Assembly: GCA_041662445.1 (NCBI GenBank)
Contig: JBAZSL010000001.1
Coordinates: forward strand, 1-64,000
DNA length: 64,000 nt
Origin: UASB124 sp041662445
GTDB lineage: Bacteria > Babelota > Babeliae > Babelales > RVW-14
Direction: 5' to 3'
A program made the translations under genes and the position numbers. Positions 28,102 through 37,132 of the stretch are shown here, piece by piece. Each line of letters begins with the position of its first letter. Within the stretch, counting starts at the first letter, position 1. A model generated the notes under the pieces. It saw only the letters and a list, made by a program, of their open reading frames with translations, was not told the DNA's origin and did no database searches.

Positions 28102-29373
28102 CTACGAGACCACCGGCGCTTGATCGTCTTTGCTTTCAAATACCAGTACTTGAAGCACGCGGCGAGGATTGGCCTGCTGCACCTGAAAGCAGTAGCCTTC
28201 ATAATCCACACGTTCGCCTTTTTTAGGAATATGCTGTAGCCGTTCTGCTAAAAAGCCACCCAGCGTAACAGATGTTTCAGCAATAATTTTGATATTCAAA
28301 AGATCTTCAATTTTTTCAAGACCAACGCCTGCATCGACAAGCCATCCGCCTTTTTCAAGCGGTACAATTTCGGCATTTGCCTTTTCATGTTCATCAGCAA
28401 TTTCACCCACAATTTCTTCAATGACGTCTTCAAGCGTTGCAAGACCTGCTACGCTGCCATACTCGTCGATGACGATTGCCAAGTGAACATGCTTGCGTAA
28501 AAAATTGCTCAAAAGCTGGTTGATCTTTTGCGTTTCAGGAACAAAGAGCACTGGACGTACGAGCTCTTTAAGCTTTTTATTTTGCGAATGATACATCAGA
28601 TCAAAAATATCTTTTTGGTGAATGATGCCAATGATATTATCATCATTTTCCTCATACACCGGAATGCGTGAATAGCGCGATTTAAAAAATGCCTCGTTTG
28701 CCTGCGCAATGGTTGCACTGGCATCCAAAAGAATCATGTCAGTTTTAGGAATCATGATCTCACGCACAAGTGTTTGACCAAGACCAAAAACATTCTGCAA
28801 CATTTCGGTCTTTTCGGCCTCCATGAGACCTTTTTCATCGCTATAGTCAATCAAAAATTCAATCTCTTTTTCCGATACCACATCCTGTTTTTCAAGAACA
28901 TGTTGGCTTCCGATGGTGGTAAAAAAATAATTGGCTATGTGGAGCAGAATGGTCACAAAAGGATAAAGGATGTAAAAAAGAGCATTGATGAGCCACAAAA
29001 AAGATCCAAATAATTTTTCATGATGAGTTTTGGCAATACTTTTAGGAATAATTTCGCCAAAAATAAGAATCATCACCGTGGCAACTGCTACACCAACGGC
29101 AAGTCCTAACGTCCCAAAAAAGTGTTCCATGATATTTGAAATAAGCACCGAGGAGAGTACATGGGCAAAATTATTGGCAATCAAAATGGTAATCAAGATC
29201 CGTTGTGGGTTCTTTTCCCATGATGTAAATAGGCGTTGATATTTTGCCACGGTCAATTCAAGCTCTTTGAGCTTAAATAATCGCAAAGCTGAAAACGCTG
29301 TTTCCAAAAATGCAAACAACGCGGCAAACGATAGCGCCAACAGAAATAGAATTAATTGCATCATTATGGTCAT
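28102..29373 (-). CDS. CNNM/CorC (HlyC-type) membrane protein
   Basis: 423 residues. The N-terminal DUF21 membrane domain has about four hydrophobic helices, including FLLALSFAALFAFLETAFSA. A CBS pair follows (REIMIPKTDMILLDASATIAQANEAF, and VLFVPETQKINQLLSNF with DEYGSVAGLATLEDVIEEIVGEI), then a CorC_HlyC domain. The family is linked to Mg2+ efflux or homeostasis. ATG 29373 lies after AAGGGGA and 3 bases beyond the acyl-CoA ligase stop, so the genes are coupled. Confidence 0.92.
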   Translation of the reverse strand: MTIMMQLILFLLALSFAALFAFLETAFSALRLFKLKELELTVAKYQRLFTSWEKNPQRILITILIANNFAHVLSSVLISNIMEHFFGTLGLAVGVAVATVMILIFGEIIPKSIAKTHHEKLFGSFLWLINALFYILYPFVTILLHIANYFFTTIGSQHVLEKQDVVSEKEIEFLIDYSDEKGLMEAEKTEMLQNVFGLGQTLVREIMIPKTDMILLDASATIAQANEAFFKSRYSRIPVYEENDDNIIGIIHQKDIFDLMYHSQNKKLKELVRPVLFVPETQKINQLLSNFLRKHVHLAIVIDEYGSVAGLATLEDVIEEIVGEIADEHEKANAEIVPLEKGGWLVDAGVGLEKIEDLLNIKIIAETSVTLGGFLAERLQHIPKKGERVDYEGYCFQVQQANPRRVLQVLVFESKDDQAPVVS

Positions 29374-29376
29374 GGT

Positions 29377-30954
29377 CTAAATCCCCTTATCAAGGGTCGC
29401 TCGCAACTGTTTCTTATCAACTTTTCCTGTTGCATTGACTGGTAAGTCATCACAACACACAAACGTACGTGGAATTTTATAGGCGGCGAGATTTCGCACA
29501 CATAATGCACGTAGATCTTTTTCTAATTTTTCATCACGCACTTTAGCTGCAACAAATGCTACCGGAATCTGTCCTGTAAGTGGATCGCTATTACCAATAA
29601 CAGCAGCTCTGAAAACAGACGGATGCATGAGCAAAACGTTTTCAACTTCTGCTGGATAAATATTAAATCCCTTATGAATAATGACATCTTTGGTACGACC
29701 ATGAATGGCAAGCCTTCCCGATGTGTCGATTGATGCGAGATCTCCGGTATTCAGCCAACCATCAACAAGAACCTGCTGCGTCAAATGCGGTGCTTGATAA
29801 TAACCAAGCATAACGTTGTCACCTTTAAGCCACAGTGTTCCTATGGTATCTGGCTCACATACAGTGCCAGCATCATCGCGAATTTCGCACGACAGCCCTA
29901 CCACCGGAAGCCCGACAACAATGGTCGAAGAGTTATAATTTTCATGATTGACTGCTACCACCGGGGCAGCCTCAGAGAGGCCATAGCCAGGGCTAATTTT
30001 GCGTCCATAGACAATCGAAAAGAGCGAGCTAATTTTTGCCGGCAACATGTCAGCGCCTGAAATAAACATCTTAACTGAATCAAGCGGTGCTTTTTTCATG
30101 AGACACAACAGACCATAAAGGGCTGGCATGCCAAAAAAGAGCGTCGGCTTTTTACGCAATCCATCAAGAATTAATGACCGCTCGATGCGTGTAACAATAA
30201 TAACGGTTGCGCCTACCATCATCGGCAACCATAGGCAGGTATTTTGTGCAAAAACGTGAAACAATGGAAGTACACAAAAAAATCGCTCATGAGTAGCCAT
30301 GCCCAAAAGCGTAAAACGTGTGTAGTCTTGCAACGCATTAGTCATAACATTACGGGATGAAAGCATAACACCTTTAGGTGTCCCCGTTGTGCCTGATGTG
30401 TAGAGTAAAGCGCACAGTTCATCAAGATCAAGCTCGCATATTTCAAAATGACGCGCGACATCATCTATACACTCCGGCACCGGCGTCTGCCAGTCAAAAA
30501 TTTCATTACTCAAAATCATCGGCATTGTTGCTACCGCTTCTGCAGAAAGTGCATCGCATGATTTCTTGTGCGTTGGCGAAACAATTAATACCGATGGCGC
30601 CGCATCATTAATGATGTATGCCAATTCTTTGGGATGCAAAAACGTATTGAGTGGTACCACAACGGCTCCGCACTGCCAAATAGCAAAATAGGCAACAAAA
30701 AATTCGGGTGAATTTTCATACAGCAGTGCAACTTTATCACGCGGTTTAACACCATGGCGTTTTAACGTTTCACCAAGACATAATGTTCGGTAAAAAAGTT
30801 CACGATAGGTAACCGTGCGGTCCGATGCTTCTAGTGCTACATTATCGTGAAAAAGTTCGTACGCGCGTTTCAGAAGCATGCCGGCATACATGAGTTTGCC
30901 GTTGTCCGAAAATATCTCTTTGTACGTTTGAAAAATGCGTGATTCGTTTAGCAT
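29377..30954 (-). CDS. AMP-binding acyl-CoA synthetase
   Basis: About 525 residues. The AMP-binding P-loop-like motif is LLYTSGTTGTPKGVMLS. Other family motifs are PGYGLSEAAPVVAVN, GWLNTGDLASID and GRTKDVIIHKGFNIYPAEVE, and the catalytic Lys region NATGKVDKKQLR lies near the end. It activates a carboxylic acid, most likely a fatty acid, to acyl-CoA through acyl-AMP. The exact start is unsure: ATG 30954 lies 5 bases past the ferredoxin stop, while a TTG at 30975 would overlap it. Confidence 0.9.
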   Translation of the reverse strand: MLNESRIFQTYKEIFSDNGKLMYAGMLLKRAYELFHDNVALEASDRTVTYRELFYRTLCLGETLKRHGVKPRDKVALLYENSPEFFVAYFAIWQCGAVVVPLNTFLHPKELAYIINDAAPSVLIVSPTHKKSCDALSAEAVATMPMILSNEIFDWQTPVPECIDDVARHFEICELDLDELCALLYTSGTTGTPKGVMLSSRNVMTNALQDYTRFTLLGMATHERFFCVLPLFHVFAQNTCLWLPMMVGATVIIVTRIERSLILDGLRKKPTLFFGMPALYGLLCLMKKAPLDSVKMFISGADMLPAKISSLFSIVYGRKISPGYGLSEAAPVVAVNHENYNSSTIVVGLPVVGLSCEIRDDAGTVCEPDTIGTLWLKGDNVMLGYYQAPHLTQQVLVDGWLNTGDLASIDTSGRLAIHGRTKDVIIHKGFNIYPAEVENVLLMHPSVFRAAVIGNSDPLTGQIPVAFVAAKVRDEKLEKDLRALCVRNLAAYKIPRTFVCCDDLPVNATGKVDKKQLRATLDKGI

Positions 30955-30958
30955 ATGC

Positions 30959-31165
30959 TCAATCGTTTGCCTCAATTACTTCAATTACACTCACCGGACA
31001 CGTTTGCGCCGCCTCACGTATCAAAGCGGCGTTCTTGTCAAGGTGCGCGGACGGTTTGGCATGGCTTGTGCCGCGAAGTTCAAAGACGTCGGGGCAAATC
31101 ACCGTGCATGCCCCGCACGAGACGCATCCTGGCATGATATTGACCTGAGAAATCTTCTTTGTCAT
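30959..31165 (-). CDS. 4Fe-4S ferredoxin
   Basis: 68 residues. CVSCGACTVICP near residue 14 and TCPVSVIEV near residue 55 give the C-x2-C-x2-C plus distal Cys-Pro of single-cluster ferredoxins, with one extra Cys. It carries electrons at low potential. The partner is not visible. It sits between the coiled-coil gene and the acyl-CoA ligase gene in the same run. Confidence 0.88.
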   Translation of the reverse strand: MTKKISQVNIMPGCVSCGACTVICPDVFELRGTSHAKPSAHLDKNAALIREAAQTCPVSVIEVIEAND

Positions 31166-31185
31166 GGTTGTATCACATCTACAAA

Positions 31186-31845
31186 CTATTTTTTCTTTTT
31201 TGCTTCTTTGACGGAAATTTCTTCAAGTGCTGCAAAGATATCAGCACCTTCATCATTGCTACCGCAACAACCGCGTGAGCAACCTTTACATGACGATTCT
31301 TCATCATCATGGCAGTCGCCGCCGCAGCATTCACCATCTTCTTCGTCTTCTTCAGTCTCTTCTTCGCCCAAAATTGACTCGAGGTACAGTGCAACATCCT
31401 TAGCACTATCCTCACTCACTGCTTCGCGGATATCGTTAACCAACGTGACCAAATTTTGTCGGGAGACCTTTGATTCATCTTCGACTTCTTTTTTGAATGC
31501 AGCAGTCTCTTTAATATCGGCACTGTCATCAACCATTTGGCTAACAAGCTCTTGTATCTTTTTTTTGTCTTTTATGTTTCCGATTTCACGCAAAGCGCTT
31601 AATTGCTCGGTTAAAAACTCGATATCAGATTGGGTATCTTCTTGAACACGTTCGATTTGTTCTGAAACAAGTGTATGAACTTTTTTAAGAGCCTCAACCT
31701 CTTCAGGCTGCCCCTTAACTTTAACTAATTTTTTCTGTACAGCCTCAAGCAGGCCGCCAAAGATTTCAAGGCAGTCTTTTTGAGCCTCTTTTTGTTTGCC
31801 AAGAAGAAAATCTGTTTGCTCAATGAGTGTTTCTAGACTTACCAC
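31186..31845 (-). CDS. Coiled-coil protein with a Cys-rich tail, unknown function
   Basis: 219 residues. Residues 1-150 are highly charged and helical with heptad character (EVEALKKVHTLVSEQIERVQ). A Cys/His/acidic cluster follows near residue 180 (ECCGGDCHDDEE, then CKGCSRGCCG), which could bind metal or an Fe-S cluster, and the end is basic. I do not recognise the family. It heads the minus-strand cluster with ferredoxin next, which makes a redox or metal link possible. Confidence 0.55.
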   Translation of the reverse strand: MVSLETLIEQTDFLLGKQKEAQKDCLEIFGGLLEAVQKKLVKVKGQPEEVEALKKVHTLVSEQIERVQEDTQSDIEFLTEQLSALREIGNIKDKKKIQELVSQMVDDSADIKETAAFKKEVEDESKVSRQNLVTLVNDIREAVSEDSAKDVALYLESILGEEETEEDEEDGECCGGDCHDDEESSCKGCSRGCCGSNDEGADIFAALEEISVKEAKKKK

Positions 31846-32040
31846 GGCATACCTTCCTTAATTTCGTAAATTTTTTTTGAATTACGTAAAAACAGAGTTT
31901 TTAGCTTATCACAATCTGTTTGTTTTTAATAATGTGCACCGGTACTACCCCTAAAGTCTTGCCTTTGCCCTGTTTATCTCTATAGCATTACTTCAGTTTG
32001 TAAAAAAATGTTCGGTTTTTTGAAGGAAGAAGGAGCTTTT

Positions 32041-33363
32041 ATGCAAAAACGTTCATTAGCCCGCCGGCGGATTTTGCTTCTCAGCTTTACCCTTCTAGGG
32101 TGCTTATCTGTCATATATCCCCACATACGCGTGCCTGCAAAATGGACCATTGTAGCCTACGTCCAAGCCGATAACGATCTTTCACCTTTTGCTGTTTATA
32201 ACATTAACAATATGCAGCTTGCGCCCTTGGGGGAGGGCATTAACATGCTTGTACAATGGGATCAACCTGACAATAATAAAACGTGGCGTTACCGCATTGT
32301 TAAAGGAGGTCGCATCGAAGATGCATCACTTTCGGCAGAAATGGGCATTAATCCGGTCAATGAACTGGTAGACATGATGCGTTGGGCAAAAGCAAAATAC
32401 GACGCAGAAAAGTTTGCCGTTATTTTATGGAACCATGGAAGTGGTGTTATTGATCCACGTTACAAAAAAATCGATCGGTTCTATGCCATTGGCATGTCCC
32501 AGCTTCCATTCAAGCGTATGGTGCCCTGGCTTGAAATTCCTGGTCTTGAAATTCAATCGCCACGTGGAATTCTTTTTGATTACTCGCAAAATACTTATGC
32601 AACTAATCAGGATCTTACTAAAGCATTTTCGCGCATACGCACTGAGGTGCTTGGCAAAAATGTTGCCATTGTTGGCATGGATGCATGTCTTATGGCCATG
32701 ATTGAAGTAGGCCTACAAATAAGCAATTATGCGGACATTTTAGTTGGGTCGCAAGAAACCGAACCAGGACAAGGTTGGGCGTATTCAGGGTTTCTCAATG
32801 CACTCTGTGCCAATCCAAAAGCAACTTCTGCTCAACTTGCATCATTTATCGTCAGTGCCTATGGTGCCTTTTATCAAAAGAATCGCACTCCAGATTTTAC
32901 CCAATCGGCAATCGACCTTCACAAGCTCGAACCATTGAAAAAAAATATTATATCACTCATAGCATCCATTGCTGCTTGTAAAAAAGCAGATGCCAAAAAC
33001 ACTAAATCCATGATTGTTGCAGCGCGTAAGTCGTCATTATCATTTGAAGTTAGCGATTATATCGATCTTTATACGTTTTATGCTGGTCTTTCACGCCAGG
33101 CGAAAGCATTGCGTACAAGCCAAGCAAAACTATCTAGGCCAAACACGTTATATATTAAAGCTTTGGACCGTTTTATTAAGGTCGTCGACAGTGGTGCTGT
33201 TCTCATTTTAGATGCTGTTGTTGCCAATATTGCAGGACCAAGTAAATCAAAGGCAAAAGGCATTTCGATTTACTATCCGCTTGGCGCAGTACATCGTTCC
33301 TATCCGTTAACACTTTTTGCCAAGAGCACATCGTGGGTAGCGTTTATCAAAGAGTATCGTTAG
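32041..33363 (+). CDS. Clostripain-like cysteine peptidase (C11 family, clan CD)
   Basis: 440 residues with an N-terminal signal or anchor (RILLLSFTLLGCLSVIYP). The C11 pattern is clear: WTIVAYVQADNDLSPFAVYN at the start, the catalytic His in FAVILWNHGSG, the catalytic Cys in VAIVGMDACLMAMIEV, and SQETEPGQGWAYSGFL after it. C11 peptidases usually cut after Arg or Lys. A role outside the cytoplasm is implied by the signal. ATG 32041 follows GAAGGAG. Confidence 0.9.
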   Translation: MQKRSLARRRILLLSFTLLGCLSVIYPHIRVPAKWTIVAYVQADNDLSPFAVYNINNMQLAPLGEGINMLVQWDQPDNNKTWRYRIVKGGRIEDASLSAEMGINPVNELVDMMRWAKAKYDAEKFAVILWNHGSGVIDPRYKKIDRFYAIGMSQLPFKRMVPWLEIPGLEIQSPRGILFDYSQNTYATNQDLTKAFSRIRTEVLGKNVAIVGMDACLMAMIEVGLQISNYADILVGSQETEPGQGWAYSGFLNALCANPKATSAQLASFIVSAYGAFYQKNRTPDFTQSAIDLHKLEPLKKNIISLIASIAACKKADAKNTKSMIVAARKSSLSFEVSDYIDLYTFYAGLSRQAKALRTSQAKLSRPNTLYIKALDRFIKVVDSGAVLILDAVVANIAGPSKSKAKGISIYYPLGAVHRSYPLTLFAKSTSWVAFIKEYR

Positions 33364-33391
33364 GAATTACTAATTTCTCCTTCTAACCAAA

Positions 33392-33415
33392 GGGTGGGCT
33401 CTACAGGGCCCACCC
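33392..33415. repeat. GC-rich hairpin after the clostripain-like gene
   Basis: GGGTGGGC (33392) pairs with GCCCACCC (33408) around an 8-base loop. It is not followed by a T run. A second small palindrome (CGTCGAATTTCGACG) follows at about 33422. Confidence 0.6.
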
Positions 33416-33437
33416 CCGATCCGTCGAATTTCGACGC

Positions 33438-33460
33438 AACGAGACGGAGTCTTGTTTTTT
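33438..33460 (+). terminator. Rho-independent terminator
   Basis: AACGAGAC pairs with GTCTTGTT around GGA (one G-U pair) and is followed by a T run. It would end the clostripain-like transcript before the Nudix gene. Confidence 0.65.
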
Positions 33461-33516
33461 CACCATGCATCGTTAATATTGGGCTTAAATTTTAGCTTCA
33501 TAATAAAGGATCTGTC

Positions 33517-34146
33517 ATGTTAGGAACCAAGCAGGATGAAAAAATTTTAGTTATTCCGCGTGCCATTTTTTTTGCTCAAGGAATGTTTCAAGGGTTTCTC
33601 CCTACCAAAGACTTTGAGCAATATCAGAATATGGTTATGCAGCACCAATTATTTTTATGGCGATCATCTGTTGAAAATGATCCATCACACAAGCAAATTA
33701 TTCCGTATCTCATTTTTGAATATGACAACACTTTTTTTGTCATGCAACGTAAAAATACGGCAAGTGAGACTCGCCTAAGAAATAAATACTCTTTGGGCAT
33801 AGGAGGGCATATTCGGCAAGAAGACCTTGTAGAATCTTCACTCATTTCGTGGGCGCATCGTGAATTTCAAGAAGAAGTTTCGTATACAGGCGCATTAACT
33901 GTGCAACCTATCGGATTAATTAATGACGATAGTGATGCTGTTGGACAGGTACATATTGGATTCGTTTTCTTGATTCATGGCGATAACCCTAATATTGCCA
34001 TCAAAAGTGAACATAAAGATGGTAAGCTGCTGACGCTCGATCAGATACAAACGCTTTATCCTGATTTGGAACAATGGAGCCAGTTAGTCTGTGATTATTT
34101 AACCACCCGGGAAGTGAGGAGTTCGTATGAAACCGCAAACATCTAA
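33517..34146 (+). CDS. Nudix hydrolase-like protein with an expanded Nudix box
   Basis: 209 residues. The segment SLGIGGHIRQEDLVESSLISWAHREFQEEVSYTG aligned in parts gives a Nudix helix with G-x5-E (GGHIRQE) and REFQEEV, but about five residues are inserted between them. A preceding strand (FVMQRKN) and length fit a pyrophosphohydrolase of unknown substrate. ATG 33517 follows AAAGGA. Its end overlaps the transketolase start by 20 bases, so the two are translationally coupled. Confidence 0.7.
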   Translation: MLGTKQDEKILVIPRAIFFAQGMFQGFLPTKDFEQYQNMVMQHQLFLWRSSVENDPSHKQIIPYLIFEYDNTFFVMQRKNTASETRLRNKYSLGIGGHIRQEDLVESSLISWAHREFQEEVSYTGALTVQPIGLINDDSDAVGQVHIGFVFLIHGDNPNIAIKSEHKDGKLLTLDQIQTLYPDLEQWSQLVCDYLTTREVRSSYETANI

Positions 34147-36052
34147 GGAATTGTTACATTTTCTTGCCCACCAAGCACTTAATATTCGCATCGATTCGTT
34201 ACGTATGACTACGCAAGCGGGATCAGGCCATCCAACATCGTGTCTTTCAGCAGCCGATATTGCGGCAACTCTTTTTTTCCATACTCTTCGTTACGATTAC
34301 ACAAAGCCATCCTATGCCAACAATGATCGTTTTATTCTTTCTAAGGGACATGCAATACCTGTTGTGTATGCTGCTCTTCATCAGCTTGGCGTTATCAGCG
34401 AGCAACAGATGCTGAGTTTCCGCTCTATAGATTCAGAGCTTGAAGGTCATCCAACACCACGTTGTGTATACAACCAAGCCGCAACAGGGTCTCTTGGCCA
34501 AGGTCTTTCGATTGGACTAGGCATGGCGCTTAATGCCCGCTATGAAAAGCTCTCTTATCGCACCTACGTCATGTTGGGTGATGGTGAGATGGCCGAAGGT
34601 TCAGTATGGGAGGCTGCAGAACTTGCTGCGTATGAAAAGGTCGACAATCTTATTGCTATAGCAGATTGCAATACGCTAGGGCAGTCAGGCGCGTCGCTCC
34701 ATCCAGCACATGCTGAACGTTTCGCCAAAAAATTTGAAGCATTTGGTTGGCATGCGATTGTTATTGATGGGCATGATCTTGAAGAAATTATTGCGGCGCT
34801 AACCACTGCTCAGTCCACCACCGGCAAGCCGACGGCAATTATTGCGAAAACGTTTAAAGGTTATGGGCTGGAATCAATTGAGAATAAAGGTGGCTATCAC
34901 GGTAAACCGTTTACCAAAGAAGAATTGCCTGAACAAATTAAAGCGCTTACAACGCGCTTTAGTGTCGCCGCGAATTTTAAACCAACGGGTCAATTCACGC
35001 CACTACAACCAGTGGCTCTAGCCACTGCCCTTCGTAGCCACGAGCATAGCGAGGGCGTAGTAGGGTCTGCCCCAGCAATGTCTCTAATACTCACCAAAGA
35101 TCCGCATGCAGCGCTTTTTGCGCGCGATAAAAAAATCTCAACGCGTAAAGCTTTTGGCTATGCGCTTGAAACATTGGGAAACAATACTGCTGTATTTGCG
35201 CTGGATGCCGATGTCAAAAATTCTACCTACACCGAATTTTTTGGTGCCGCACATCCTGACCGTTTTGTTGAATGTTTTATTGCTGAACAAAACATGGTTG
35301 GTGTTGCAACGGGACTTGCGTTACGCGGTAAAATTCCGTTTGCTGCAACATTTGCCTGTTTTTTTACCCGCGCTTATGACCAAATTCGCATGGCTGGCAT
35401 CGGACGCGTAGCCTTACGTTTATGTGGTTCTCACACCGGAGTTTCAATTGGTCAAGATGGTCCTTCACAAATGGGTCTTGAAGATCTTGCAATGATGCGT
35501 GCCATTCCACAATCGATTGTACTATGGCCAAGCGATGGCGTTTCGACGTACAAATTGGTTGAGCAAATGGCACAGTATAATGATGGCGTTTCATACATGA
35601 AAACAACACGTGCAGATACACCAATGCTCTACGACGCATCAGAAGAATTCCCCATCGGTGGTTGCAAAGTGCTCAAATCTTCAGCACAGGATCAGGCGTG
35701 TATTGTTGCTGCCGGCATCACCTTGCATGAAGCACTTAAAGCTTATGAGCTGCTTAAAAAGCAAAACATAACTGTTGCGGTCATCGATCTTTATAGCATT
35801 AAGCCGCTTGATCGAGATACGTTGATAAGAGTTGGCACCAATGCGGGCAAAACAATTATCACCGTCGAAGATCATTATGCCGAAGGTGGTCTTGGCGAGG
35901 CAGTTGCGAGCGCTCTGTGCAACAGTGGCATCATGGTACATTCACGTGCAGTTACTCAATTGCCACGATCAGGATCACCAGAAGCCTTGATGAAGCTTGA
36001 AGGTATTGATGCTGAAAGTATCGTTGAGGTAGTCAAAAATTCAATCAAGTAA
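34127..36052 (+). CDS. tkt: Transketolase
   Basis: 641 residues; transfers two-carbon units between sugar phosphates using thiamine diphosphate. N-terminal domain: GHPTSCLSAADIAA, SKGHAIPVVYAAL, GSLGQGLSIGLGMALN, MLGDGEMAEGSVWEAAELA. Middle domain: STRKAFGYALETL, FIAEQNMVGVATGLA, SIGQDGPSQMGLEDLAMMR. C-terminal domain: ITVEDHYAEGGLGEAV. The linker between the first two domains contains a translated palindromic repeat (35010-35066, about residues 295-313). ATG 34127 follows GAGGAG and overlaps the Nudix gene. Confidence 0.96.
   Translation: MKPQTSKELLHFLAHQALNIRIDSLRMTTQAGSGHPTSCLSAADIAATLFFHTLRYDYTKPSYANNDRFILSKGHAIPVVYAALHQLGVISEQQMLSFRSIDSELEGHPTPRCVYNQAATGSLGQGLSIGLGMALNARYEKLSYRTYVMLGDGEMAEGSVWEAAELAAYEKVDNLIAIADCNTLGQSGASLHPAHAERFAKKFEAFGWHAIVIDGHDLEEIIAALTTAQSTTGKPTAIIAKTFKGYGLESIENKGGYHGKPFTKEELPEQIKALTTRFSVAANFKPTGQFTPLQPVALATALRSHEHSEGVVGSAPAMSLILTKDPHAALFARDKKISTRKAFGYALETLGNNTAVFALDADVKNSTYTEFFGAAHPDRFVECFIAEQNMVGVATGLALRGKIPFAATFACFFTRAYDQIRMAGIGRVALRLCGSHTGVSIGQDGPSQMGLEDLAMMRAIPQSIVLWPSDGVSTYKLVEQMAQYNDGVSYMKTTRADTPMLYDASEEFPIGGCKVLKSSAQDQACIVAAGITLHEALKAYELLKKQNITVAVIDLYSIKPLDRDTLIRVGTNAGKTIITVEDHYAEGGLGEAVASALCNSGIMVHSRAVTQLPRSGSPEALMKLEGIDAESIVEVVKNSIK
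35010..35066. repeat. Palindromic element inserted in frame in tkt
   Basis: Two adjacent palindromes: CAGTGGCTCTAGCCACTG (35010-35027), then CCTTCGTAGCCACG (35030) with AGGGCGTAG after it. The second matches the reverse complement of 3483-3507 apart from an extra short internal segment, and resembles 38763-38790. It adds about 19 residues (around LATALRSHEHSEGVVG) to the interdomain linker without breaking the frame. Confidence 0.7.
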
Positions 36053-36060
36053 TCAAAAAT

Positions 36061-36090
36061 GCCCCGGGGTTGAGAAATCTTGGGGCCTTC
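36061..36090 (+). terminator. Rho-independent terminator of tkt
   Basis: GCCCC (36061) pairs with GGGGC (36082), followed by CTTCTTCTTTT. It lies 8 bases after the transketolase stop. Confidence 0.7.
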
Positions 36091-36131
36091 TTCTTTTGCT
36101 TGTAAAGATTGTTTGTTAATAGAAAGACTCT

Positions 36132-37115
36132 ATGAGGTTTCCCAAGTCATACTTATGTTTGGTGATGATGGGTGCTAGCGCTGCGCATGCTTATGTGCCA
36201 ACGATCTGGATTAATGGTACGCCAAACAATATTTATACACCCCTTTGCCGTGCCTCTATATGTCACGAAAAAGGTAAACGCTCCCCGTTGAACGTTAATG
36301 CACAAATGGATTTTTTTGCGCTTGCGCAGTGGAGTAATTTCGCATATGGGCAATGCCAAGCATGTGGCGTTTCCTTGCAAGGTGATATGCACATGAATCG
36401 GTTGCTTAATGGGATATATTGCCAGATCTATGCCTCTGCGCTTATGAACCATGCACGAAGCTATGATTACTTAGCGCAAAGGGTCTTCTACAATACGTTG
36501 GCAAGTCTTACCGACACTCATTTTTTGTTAGGGTTGAACGCTGTACATAAAAATAGATTTCGTTGTTCGGGATATGTATTTGGCATTATTCCTGCAACAA
36601 GGCATTCATTATTTAATTCGAGCAAGATAATAAGTTGGGTGGGTTTAGATGATCATTTTGCGTGGGGGGTTGGAATAGATCTGTTTGTTCGTGTGTGGGG
36701 AAAAAAGCTTCATCATGTTGATTGGCTTGCTGATACCGACGTAACATTTCTAACAAGTCGTAAGGGCTTGGCCTGGACTAAAAGCAATGGAATCTATCAG
36801 CCGTGCCACATAGAAATTTGTTCCAGTCAACTTTATAAAATTCGCTCAGCCCTTGCATATCAATGTAACTATTTTATAAGTGATATAGGCATTCAGCTTT
36901 TCTGTGCGCCGGATTTAAAATATACATCCATCGATAATCTCTCAAAAAAAACGTTGGAGCAATCTACGCTTTGGGCTTCTTTATTTTGTGATGTTGGCAC
37001 GACGATACAACTTTGTGATGTACCATCATATGCTGCTCTTGGTGTGCAAGGAACAGGCCGTGATCATGGATATGATTCCTTTAATGCCAATTTTAAGTTT
37101 GGGATAAATTTCTAA
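36132..37115 (+). CDS. Exported protein, possible outer-membrane beta-barrel
   Basis: 327 residues with a signal peptide (SYLCLVMMGASAAHA). The mature part is rich in aromatic residues and alternating strands (HFAWGVGIDLFVRVWGKK, TTIQLCDVPSYAALGVQG). It ends in phenylalanine (FKFGINF), the usual C-terminal signal for BAM-inserted barrels. Many Cys residues are spread through it. No family is recognised. The glycosyltransferase-like gene follows 17 bases on. Confidence 0.5.
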   Translation: MRFPKSYLCLVMMGASAAHAYVPTIWINGTPNNIYTPLCRASICHEKGKRSPLNVNAQMDFFALAQWSNFAYGQCQACGVSLQGDMHMNRLLNGIYCQIYASALMNHARSYDYLAQRVFYNTLASLTDTHFLLGLNAVHKNRFRCSGYVFGIIPATRHSLFNSSKIISWVGLDDHFAWGVGIDLFVRVWGKKLHHVDWLADTDVTFLTSRKGLAWTKSNGIYQPCHIEICSSQLYKIRSALAYQCNYFISDIGIQLFCAPDLKYTSIDNLSKKTLEQSTLWASLFCDVGTTIQLCDVPSYAALGVQGTGRDHGYDSFNANFKFGINF

Positions 37116-37132
37116 GTTGAAGGCAATAGGTA

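Noticed and set aside
30935..31645. 236-residue Ser-rich open frame
   Set aside because: Antisense to the ferredoxin and coiled-coil genes; composition follows from their Glu/Asp codons.
33422..33436. Short CGTCGAATTTCGACG palindrome as regulatory site
   Set aside because: Isolated, 15 bases, next to stronger terminator structures; no further support.
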